From Kryptolebias marmoratus (taxonomy: Eukaryota > Chordata > Actinopteri > Cyprinodontiformes > Rivulidae), in contig NC_051431.1 of assembly GCF_001649575.2 (NCBI RefSeq), forward strand, positions 11,730,240 to 11,794,239: a stretch of DNA of 64,000 bases, in the 5' to 3' direction. The notes below the pieces were generated by a model. The model was not told the origin of the DNA. It saw only the letters and a program-made list of their open reading frames with translations, and ran no database searches. This document shows positions 1-13,565 of this stretch, piece by piece. The first letter of the stretch is position 1. Every line of letters begins with the position of its first letter. The position numbers and the translations under genes were made by a program.

Positions 1-3000
1 CACTGCTTCAGGGTGTCGTAAATGCCCTCGATGCTGTCGTCTTTCATGGCGAGCAGGAAGCAGCTGGACAGCTGTGGCCGGTTGGTCCCGGCGTTGAAGA
101 GGGTCGGGGAGGCGTGGGTGAACCACTTCTCTGACAGCAGGTTGTACGTCTCGATGGCCGCGTCGATGTCCGTCCCGTGGATCCCAACCGACACCCTCAT
201 GAGCATGTGCTGCGGGCGCTCGGCCACCTTGCCGTTGACCCTCAGCAGATAGGAGCGCTCCAGAGTCTTGAACCCAAAGAAGTTGTAGGAGAAATCTCGG
301 TCGTAGATTATGGCCGAGTTGAGGCGGTCCTTGTTCTCCAGGACGATGTCGAGCGTCTTCTTGGCGATCATGGGCGAGTGGCGCTTGTTCAGAGGGTTGA
401 CATAGTTGTACAGGTCTTCCATCACGTCGCTGAACATTTTCTTGGTCTCCTTGTGCAGGTTTGAGACGGCGATCCTTGCGGCGAGGATGGCGTAGTCGGG
501 GTGTTTGGTCGTCAGCGTGGCGGCGATCTCGGCCGCCAGCGTGTCGAGCTCCACCGTGGTGACACCGCTGTACAAACCCTGGATCACCTTCATGGTGATC
601 TGAGCCGGGTCCACAAAATCAGAGTTCAGGCTGTAGCAAAGCTTCTGGATGCGCGAGGTGATTTTATCGAACATGACGCGCTCCTGGCGTCCATCTGAAA
701 GAGAGAAAAATACAGAAAAACACCTTAGTGACCTCACTGTTGGAAGACGTGAACATCATACTAGATATTACAGTTCATGTTAAATGCATTTCATTTACCT
801 TTCCGTAAGTGGCGAGTCTTTCTCACCAACTTTACGAGAAATGCAAGATTACCAACTACCTATATTCCAGTTTACAGTATCACTGGTAACCACGTCACCT
901 CGTTATTTCAAAAGCAGGACTTTAAAAAAATGAAGAAAACATTTAAAGTCAGTTTTTAAAACTTAACTTAGAAATTCATTATATAGGAGAGGTTAAATCT
1001 GAAATACCTTTACGAGCAATGCTTTTTGTGTTTGTGTTTAAGAGAAATGCAAGTAAATGAATCTATAGGAGACATCATGGTGCTTTTTATGTAGAAAACA
1101 AAAACTTTAAAAAACAAACCTTTCAAACATGTAAATTTTCAGATAAAGCATTTCAGAATATTAAATATTTAAGAGTCTGAAAAGACAAGACAAAAAACAA
1201 ACCCTTGAAGGGTTTATGTTTGTTTTCTGTTAAAAATGGCTGTTACCATACAACCATTTTAAACATCCATCTACTGTCTGTCTTCTATCCTTTCTACTAA
1301 AACCAAGAATATTTACTTTACATTGGTTTACATTAACTTTAGATTTGCAGACTACAACTATTGTACAATATAGAAAATAGTTATGATCAAGTTTGACACG
1401 AAAAAAGATAAAATAACTTTGAATTACTGATAAATAACCACTTCTTTAGCAACTGGCAAACTGGTTGCCTAGCAACACAGACATAATTGAAAGCTGCATG
1501 CTTAAAACTGGGTTTATTTCAAGGTTTTTAATTAAAAATACAAGATATTTTGCAACTTTATGACACTTTCTTTCGTCCCAATAAAATACTTTTTTAGGAA
1601 ATACAGCACTTTTTTTTTTTAAACACCATTACTTTATGTGCCTTGTTCAGTGCAGTGATACTTTTGTAACGCAGTCTTTTACAACCACAGACATACTTAG
1701 ACGCCTCGTTGAGCGCTGAATCGTACGTTGTCGTCATTGCCGCCATATTGGGTGTGGCAAAGTGGAGCGATCGGAGAAGATTCCTCATTCATGTGCTGCG
1801 TGGAATTATAGTAACCAGTTTATAGTTCAAACCAGAGCTGATGGCATTACCTCTCACAGGTAAGAACGAAAAAATACTTCTGATTGTATTTGGCCATTAT
1901 ATTGTCATTATACAGACAGAATTTGCTGACTTTGTGGCTAATTTCCAGCGGTGAAACCTGCCTCCAAACAACCAAGAAGTCTTTCCTGTTTAACTCAATT
2001 AGCCCAAAGTAAAGTTTTTTCAAGCTTATGTAGGTTTCCCAAAGATAAAGAGCTGAGAAGGTAATGGGAAACTGCTGTCAGAAGGGAAGGGTTTCCTGGT
2101 CCGTCCTCCATGCTGTGAAGAGAGCGTTTCAGCCCAGAGACCTTTGACAGGACAGGTCAGACAGTCAGGATCAGAGCTGGAGCTGCTCCTTCCTTGGTGT
2201 ACATTTCAGGGTTTGTTGTTCGCCGGGTTCTTAAACAGCCGTCCTGTGCCGTGTGCCGTGGTAGTTTGGTGACCGACGCTGTATCCGCATCATCTGATCA
2301 GAGCTACCACTGGCACGCGGTAAAGGTGCTCAGATCAGCTGAGCATTTCTTTCGTCTGCAAGGTCAGGGCAAGCTGTCAAAAGGGCCTTGATCGGTCAGT
2401 TTGTCCAAGCTGTTTTTTCAAGAAACACAAACTACCATTTTGTGCTGTCACCATTTGTCTGTCTTCCACACATAAAATAAAATATTTGTGTATAAATGTA
2501 TACAAGGTCATTCATACCCCCTGTATATATGTTTAATACCCCCACCCCCTATAAAAATACACTGATCATAGATTTGAATATAAAAATAATTATTCAAAAT
2601 TAGTTAAATCTGAATGTTTGTGCTCTTTATTCTGAAAATCCACATCACATCTACATTTCAGCATCTGGTTATTACACACAGATTAAGTGTTAAATAAATA
2701 TTTCTATATTTATCACCACAGTAATAGTGTTACACATGTTAGTAGCTCTAAACACTCAAAAGAATACATGTTGGTTTGATGTTTACCATAAAAATTTAAC
2801 AAGTAGACATTTTTAGTAATCACGTTAAAAGTTAAAAACTTTGTCTTTGGTGTCTGTTTGTTTTCCAAATATATTAGTGTGTGTAAATTACAGGCATTCA
2901 CTTAAAACACTTTGTAAAACGGTGCTTCATGAAGTTCAGTCCGTTTCCTTGTATTAGTTTAAGGGCAGGTCTGCCACATCCAATATGGCGGACGCTCTTG

Positions 3001-4272
3001 ACGTTTCGCTGCCACGCTTCAAACGATGATCAAACACCGGAACTACGTCTTTTTAAAAATAACAACCTGCCATTCATTGACGGGAGAGCGAGTTAACCGT
3101 AGACCCGAACACTTATGAACTACAGACACGACACGCCGCTCTGAAGGCGCGGGCCGGAAGTGACGCCATCTTGCTGAGGTAATCTTAAAGGTACAGGGTC
3201 ATATAAACAATGCTGAAGACTACCGGAATGAAGATTTTTGTGTAATGAGCCCGATTTTTCATGTACTCTATGATTCAAGTTCCCAGATATACACTGTTAT
3301 TGTAATAATAACCATAATAAAAAACATTTGAACAGAAAATATTAACCATAAATGTAACATTAATAAATAGGGTTCTGAATGGACTTACCTGTTAAATTTA
3401 TGGTTGTTATTTTAAATAACCATAAATTTAACAGGTAAGTCCATTCAGAACCATACATTTCCAACGACAACCTGGTCAAGAGGCAGCAACAAAAGTCCAC
3501 AAACAGCAATAATAAAAGCAGAAAATACAAAAAAAAAAAGTTTTTTCAGACAGATTACAGAAAAAACAAACAAAAAAAATAGATTTAAAAAAAGAGGTTG
3601 TGAACAGTAAGGAGCTTTGAAGAAGCAAAAGTACACAGATTAAGTGAGCACATTACTTCTTTTTAAAGACAAATTTATTGAGGTGATCTTTTTCCATTTT
3701 CAGAAGCTCCTGACCTTTGAACAGTGAAACCTCAGTCAGCTATTGACAAACAGACTCTTTTTAAGATGAGGAGAGTAATCTGATTACATGTTTCTGCCTG
3801 ATGGTGAAGGAACTGTTAACTAAGAGTTTCAGGATTTATTAAAAATCAGCTGCGACACATGATCCAACCTCTGAGTACCTTATTGAAGAACTAAACTCAA
3901 ATCAGGAATCAGTTATTATATTCATTGTATAATTAGTTATCATACAAAACAGCAGTAACTTCATTTAAAAAGAGCTTTTGAAGGACATCTGATCAGAGGT
4001 CAGAGAGCACAGCTGGAAACATCTGGTGATTGTTGAGTCTTCACTTTCAGAGCGTTCAGCTCAGTGATCCGTCAGCAGATTCTAACCACCTGTTAAAAGA
4101 AAATAAACTGATTTTAGATGGGGTTATAGTCGCCATTGAGTTACTGATACCTTCTATCATCTGCATATTTAAAAATGGACTTATAAAAAATTTTTAAAAG
4201 TTTTAGTTTTAAAGAGTTTATAATACTGTAGTGACTGTTTGTACATGAAAACCAAAACCTTAAATGATCAAA

Positions 4273-4369
<97 letters not shown>

Positions 4370-4759
4370 CATATACACACACAGTTTGATCATTTAAGGT
4401 TTTGGTTTCATAAAAATATAGTCTGACTGGTAAAAACCACCAATGACCCCCAACGTGCCTCCCTTACCGTCTAAAGCCTACATATTTATGTGAAATGCCC
4501 ATATCCCAAACAAAATAAATGTATAAACTAAACATTAATAAACCACAAATTTATTCGAAACAACTAAGATTAAACAAAATATTAATTACAAATTCACTAG
4601 AAAATAAACATAATAAACTACATTTAAAGAATTAACAAAGATAAAGAATTAGCTCCAACAAATACTATAATAAAGAGAGTTGAGTAACAATGGCTACAGG
4701 GTGACTTGTTTTCTGTAAAGATAAGGGATCACATTAATTAATATTTGAATACTGAGCAG

Positions 4760-4800
<41 letters not shown>

Positions 4801-6586
4801 GTCTTAATTCTCAAGTAAAACGCATCAAGATGTCCCACCCACCTGCAGGTGATTCCAGCTTTGAGCTCCTCAGTGATACGATTCTTGTCCTTCGGTCTCG
4901 TTATTATGAAAAAAATAAAATAAAAAAAATAAAAAACAAACAAACAAACAAGCACTTACTTTTCGATGAAATGTAAAACCGTCCAGGCGACGATTTGTGC
5001 AGCAAACGCAGCGCAATATGAAGGAGTTACAGTACTGCTGAGCGCAGAGGTTGAAATTAAATGCTTCCTTTGTTTATTATTGTGGCAGAAATGTTAGCTA
5101 AAAAATGTGATGAGAAACTCTGGTGATTACGCAACCAGCTGATGACATGACCCCGTTTCTAAAAGATAAAACTCAAATTTCAAAAAGGTGCTGAGGGAGA
5201 AACAAGTTTTTGAAATTTTCAATAAAGATTTTTTTAAAATTAATTACTTCCTTAAGATGGCAGCGTTTTATTAATCAAAAGGTTCGACCACTCCCATCAG
5301 GGCACATTTAGAACAGGATAATTCAAAAATAAATTTTACATTAAAAGGAAGAATTGGGAACATAATATAATAAATAACTAAACAAAACTTAAAAAAGGAA
5401 GAGTAGATGTTACAAACTGTATTGATTATTTCAGGGATTATGCTTTTTTTTGTTCATTAGCTTCAAGGCACTAAGATAATTGTCCGTAAGGTCCTGTTTA
5501 AATTTTAAAGGCGTAGAAAAGCGGCTCAGTCTTTCTCCATTTGGAGGTGTGGATAAATAAAATTTCCCCAGGATAATTAAGTTGTTTCCAATTAGGTTAA
5601 TTTTTCTGTCTTTCAAGTGAATACCAAATATAATAGTCTTTTTGTGAAGGGAGTTATTGAGAGTTTGGATGATGGCAAGTGCTGCAGATCCTCCCAAAAA
5701 GTCCCAGAATAAATACAACAGAAAAACAGATTATCAGTCGTTCCAATGTCCATCTCACAAAAACAATACCAAATCTCAACCTCAGCATTTCATTGGAAAT
5801 ATAGATGTTGTTTGTGACTTTAAAGTGAATTTCTTTTGTTTTGGGACTGACAGTTATAGTCTGATTTAGAGGATAATTGGAGAATTGAGTTTTCATTTCA
5901 ACGCCTTGGAAAAAATGGATTTTGTTAAACTGAGCTGGCATGAATGTATTTGAACTTTTTTTTTCTTTAATTGATATAAACTGCAGGAAGCTCGGACACA
6001 TATACGAGTTGGAGTGTTGGACTAACTTCCTGACAGCTTCCGGGATACTTTAAGTACTTTATTAAATTGGGATTGTGCGCAGTTAGAGTCGTACTTTAAG
6101 GTAAAAGTCACTGTGAGACAGCCCGTGTCCCTGATCGTCGCTCGAATGTGTCTTGGACCACGTCATGTCCGAAGCATGACGCGAAGACCACGTTGCTTTT
6201 TGGCGCGTTTTTCTGGTGTCAGGAGGTCCTAAACAAAGAAGCACGCGGGAACAACTTTTCACAGTTTATATACGCTTGTTGGAGAGCTGGTCAAACAGAA
6301 GCCCAGCGAGATTAAAGCTAGCGAACAGTTTAAGTCTGCTAGCTGACGTAACTAAGTTAGAAGCTAGCATATTTGCATACTAGCTAGCTAGGCACTCAAG
6401 CACAGTTCGAGTCGGTTTTCTGACTAAAAACATGGATAACCGGAGAAAAAGGAGCAACAGAAGGAAAGGGGCAGTCTTTATTGACCATCCTGGAGGAGAC
6501 AATTAGCTCCCGGTGACGGGACATCAGCGACCCGAGGCCTGACTTCCTCTGCTGCTCAACTCACCTCGTTTAATCACGTGCATCAT
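1..6586 (-). CDS. rrm1: Ribonucleoside-diphosphate reductase large subunit, first two coding exons (partial)
   Basis: Class I ribonucleotide reductase large subunit, which makes dNDPs from NDPs in the cytosol together with the RRM2 small subunit. Two minus-strand coding exons are visible. Exon 1 is 6565-6586 (two ATGs in a row, then HVIKR and one base) with donor GTGAGT. Exon 2 is 694 down to 1, begins after a pyrimidine-rich CAG, and is cut by the window edge. Joined they read [16 protein letters not shown] and then follow vertebrate RRM1 closely: the N-terminal ATP-cone (allosteric activity site), the YNYVNP and [18 protein letters not shown] segments, and the start of the catalytic barrel with [20 protein letters not shown] and [13 protein letters not shown]. 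The start is fixed by the phase-1 match of exon 1 to exon 2; either ATG could be used, and other vertebrates begin at the equivalent of the second. Exon 2 is unusually long (see findings). The remaining roughly 70 percent of the protein lies outside the window. Confidence 0.96.
3371..3452. repeat. Near-perfect snap-back palindrome
   Basis: The left arm (from 3371) and right arm (to 3452) are reverse complements over about 37 bases, with only a 3-base indel near a loop of a few T/A bases. Each arm contains GGACTTACCTGTTAAATTTA or its complement. It could be a small fold-back element or a recent inverted duplication. Confidence 0.85.
4246..4410. repeat. TG/TA microsatellite embedded in an inverted repeat
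   Basis: A (TG)n tract runs into about 75 bases of (TA)n and then into (CA)n. Both sides carry a 30-base unique arm (AACCTTAAATGATCAAACTG on the left, its complement on the right), so the whole 165 bases can form one long hairpin or cruciform. Reading frames across it encode only repeated Tyr-Ile and are not genes. Confidence 0.9.
4764..4800. repeat. (TAA)n microsatellite
   Basis: About 12 perfect TAA units within rrm1 intron 1. Confidence 0.95.
5235..6000 (-). mobile_element. L1-like LINE remnant, C-terminal part of ORF2, frameshifted
   Basis: On the minus strand, the frame around 5780-5960 reads [20 protein letters not shown], then needs a frameshift near 5775 to continue as [15 protein letters not shown] followed by [11 protein letters not shown]. 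This is the cysteine-rich C-terminal signature of L1-clade ORF2 proteins (CxFC, LFFxC, FWxDL). A second open frame at 5431-5718 looks like the extreme C-terminus. The remnant is 5'-truncated, frameshifted and inside rrm1 intron 1, so it is not functional. The family assignment is from motif recognition, not a database search. Confidence 0.7.
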
Positions 6587-6748
6587 GCTGAAGTGTGATG
6601 GTTCCCGTCCGTAGAGATGACAGCAGATGAAAGTTTTCAAAGTATGCAAAACGATCACAAGCTCCCCCCGCGTTCCGGCGATGAACCCGAGAGGTTCGCG
6701 CTCGTTTCCTTTTTATACCGAAGGAAATGATGGACGTGGGATTTTGGA

Positions 6749-6835
6749 CCAATCAGCGGTAAGAAGGCGGGGCTTTAATTCCTGTGGACCAATCACAGCG
6801 GAGAGTTTCATGTTTCCTGCTTTCATTTGGCGGGC
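6749..6835 (-). promoter_or_regulatory. rrm1 promoter: two CCAAT boxes and an E2F-type site
   Basis: Upstream of the rrm1 start lie CCAAT at 6749-6753 and 6789-6793 (both in a GGACCAATCA context, inverted relative to the gene) and TTTGGCGGGC at 6826-6835, a good E2F match. CCAAT plus E2F sites are typical of S-phase genes, and RRM1 is such a gene, so cell-cycle control is the likely meaning. The transcription start site itself is not visible. Confidence 0.6.
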
Positions 6836-6944
6836 ATGTCAAAAATGTTACAAAAGACTTTTTGTTATTGTTGTGTTCCGTACGAACAAGATGATTCAGT
6901 TTTAACATGTAAGAACGTGTAAAAACTGACTTCCCTATAAAACG

Positions 6945-7092
<148 letters not shown>

Positions 7093-7199
7093 AGGTATAA
7101 CAAACACAATTACTCATAAATTACAAGTAACTACAGAACTATACATTGCCAAGTGAAAAAGAAAGTTCACCTCACATTTGACCTTTGAATACTGAAGTA

Positions 7200-8000
7200 T
7201 ACAGAAGAGTTCATGGTTGACACAGCGGCAACTAGAAGTCTTTTACAAAACAAGCCCAAATCATCATCCCTCTACTACCATGCTTGACAGTTGGTATGAA
7301 AGTGTTTGGCTGATATGCAGTTTTTTTTTTTTTTTTTTTTTTTTTTGCTAAACATGGCACTGTACATCATGGCCAAACATCTCGGGGCATTTTTACAGAC
7401 GTCCCGTGGAAGTCGTGCTGCCATATTCTTTTCAGAGAGGAGTTGTTTTCTCCTGGCAGCATTTACAAACAAGCCACACCATTCCTGTCTTTGTACAGAC
7501 ATGAAATTTTTTCCCTTTAACTTGTTAACTGAGGCCTGTAGAGTCTAAGATTGAGCTTTAGTTTGTTTTTTGGGATCTCTTCGAGCATTGCACCGCCTGA
7601 CATTGGGGCGAATTTGGTAGGATGTCCACACCTGGGACAATTAGCAACTGTCTTTGATTTCCTTTTGTGAATAGTCTTTCTCACTATAGAATGGTGAACT
7701 CTAAAGTGTTTGGAAATTACCTTTAATCCTTCATAGAATGAAGGGCAGGAGCAGTTCTCTAAGGTCAATGCTGATGTCTTTCCATCTCTGCATTGTGTTA
7801 TCAAACACACCTTTATGCTCCAAAGCAGCAATTTGCCCAAACTCTTGCTTTTACAGAGGTGGTCACACTTCTTGATGGTTTGTTATAAGGCATATATGAT
7901 TATCAGCACCTGGCTGATACTTTCTCTCCAACAATCAGTAGAAGTTTTTACATATGGGTCTTCCATTTTGTTTTTGTTTAATAAATAATGGTGGAAATTG
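7200..8000 (-). pseudogene. Tc1/mariner-like transposase remnant
   Basis: The minus strand carries two broken pieces of a Tc1-like transposase. The 7517-7840 frame contains GLKVISKHFRVHHSIVRKTI followed by NCPRCGHPTKFAP, matching the N-terminal helix-turn-helix region and the linker of fish Tc1 transposases (normally LPRSGRPSKFSP). The 7275-7502 frame contains AARRKQLLSEKNMAARL, matching the segment just before the catalytic core (RRKPLLSKKNMAARL in intact copies). Stops, frameshifts and a T-tract at 7321-7346 break it. The DDE catalytic core is not intact, and I did not find clear terminal inverted repeats. The limits are approximate. Confidence 0.75.
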
Positions 8001-8714
8001 TTATGTGTGGGAGTTGTTTTGTTTCAGTTGAAGTTAGACTTTAACAATTATAGAATCTAGTAAAGATCAGATCATTTTAAAAATTATTTCCTGATACATA
8101 AAACCCTAAAATTAAAAGAGGGTGAACTACATTTCATTGTCCTGTAGGTTTGGTGTAGTTCTCCTCCCGATCGCTGGGTGGCGACAACGCGACGCTCCGC
8201 TGATTTACAGCCACTTTAGTCAGCCAAAAAGAAGTAGCGCCACATGAGCGTAGATCACTGGGGCTGTCCTGTGATGAGAATAAATTTAATTATGACATTT
8301 TTGCCTAAATTACTGGAGCAAGACCATGTGACAGGCGTTTCTCTTTTCCGCTGACGTAGCTCACTATAAGGAAAGCAGCGTCACTGCAGAAGCTGCTGAC
8401 AGAAGAATGAGCCCGCTTCTTGTGGTCTGTGTTGGATTTTATTGAAAAAGTCGGCCATGTCCTCGGAGACTTGTCCCGCGGGAGACGTGCTCGAGAGTCG
8501 GACACCAAACGGGCAGATGTTCATTGGCTGAAAATGGATCGATACGGGCAGATGCCGCCGCGCAGGTTCCCCTCGGCTCCGCTGCTTCCTGTGTGAGTTT
8601 CCCTCCCCTGCGACGGAGCCTGCGCTTCTTCTTCTTCTGGGACACGTAGCTCTGTTTCACCAGGACCGGCGGAGCGGAAAGTCCGGCGGAGAGAGACTCG
8701 GCTCCACCGCGGCC

Positions 8715-12939
<4,225 letters not shown>

Positions 12940-13281
12940 GTGGGGGACAAAACGAAACGGCTGAGGTGGACGTGACGAGAACCTCTGGTGAAACTAAAGA
13001 CTTGTCTCCTGCTGGGTTATCCTCAGTCTGGAGAGGAGAACGAATCAGACACTCAGGAGCTGCTGGTAATGTGAATAAAAAAACTAAGTTTGTTTTGGTT
13101 CGGTGGGAAAAAACCTCAAGTAGCCTTAATGATTATTTACCCTGTTAACATGTTGAAGATGCACTTTATCTTCTTACAGAAAGACCCGGCTGAGCTGTGG
13201 TGCCAGGCACACCGTCATATTTAACATAAGAGCTAAACAGATTGTTCCTTTACACTATGGTTGACGTCTACTGTGAATGAC

Positions 13282-13287
13282 TTTATT
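13282..13287 (-). terminator. six9: Candidate six9 poly(A) signal
   Basis: TTTATT on the plus strand (AATAAA on the minus) about 280 bases beyond the six9 stop codon. It lies inside the qpctl 3' UTR. Confidence 0.4.
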
Positions 13288-13554
13288 TCTTCCTCTTCAG
13301 CATTTGAGATGCGTTACATACGGATGTAATCACCAGCATAGTCTCCTGAACAAACTGAATATTCTGGTTTGTTTCAAAACTCATCGTGTCGTGTGTGAGT
13401 GTGTGTGAATAGATCATCTGCAGAGCTTTCCAAATTTAATCTGGCGACATGTTTTGGGTTTGTCTTGTTGGTGTTGAGTGTAAGTCCCCTTACTGTCTGA
13501 TAAATCATGTTTTGCCTTTTGATTACAGTGAAATAAAAACAAGCAGGATGTGTC

Positions 13555-13560
13555 AATAAA
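13555..13560 (+). terminator. qpctl: qpctl poly(A) signal AATAAA
   Basis: AATAAA 616 bases after the qpctl stop codon; another AATAAA lies at 13532-13537 and an earlier one at 13074-13079. If 13555 is used, cleavage would fall inside the last coding exon of the convergent six9 gene. Which signal is used cannot be told from sequence. Confidence 0.6.
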
Positions 13561-13565
13561 GCAGC

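Larger units (their letters stand above)
695..6564 (-). other. rrm1 intron 1 (5.9 kb), no second gene recognised
   Basis: This AT-rich intron separates the short first coding exon of rrm1 from the long second one. It holds a snap-back palindrome near 3.4 kb, a TG/TA array inside an inverted repeat near 4.3 kb, a TAA array near 4.8 kb, an L1-like remnant at about 5.2-6.0 kb, and a promoter-like motif cluster at 3154-3180. I found no other exon with a convincing protein match in it. The 6000-6560 part is CpG-richer and probably belongs to the rrm1 CpG island. Confidence 0.75.
12940..13565 (+). other. qpctl 3' untranslated region
   Basis: No coding frame of note. It contains three AATAAA signals on the plus strand and a TTTATT at 13282-13287, which is an AATAAA on the minus strand and a candidate poly(A) signal for six9. 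The two 3' UTRs would therefore overlap. Confidence 0.6.

Noticed and set aside
1..694. rrm1 as a processed retropseudogene
   Set aside because: The long exon is intact, ends at a proper acceptor, and exon 1 with a matching phase-1 donor was found at 6565-6586.
4141..4380. Open frame of Tyr-Ile repeats, and a similar one at 36529-36720
   Set aside because: Both translate (TA)n microsatellites.
5654..6001. A 115-residue minus-strand open frame as a host gene
   Set aside because: Its N-terminal half is L1 ORF2-like and the true continuation is in another frame, so it is a frameshifted LINE remnant.
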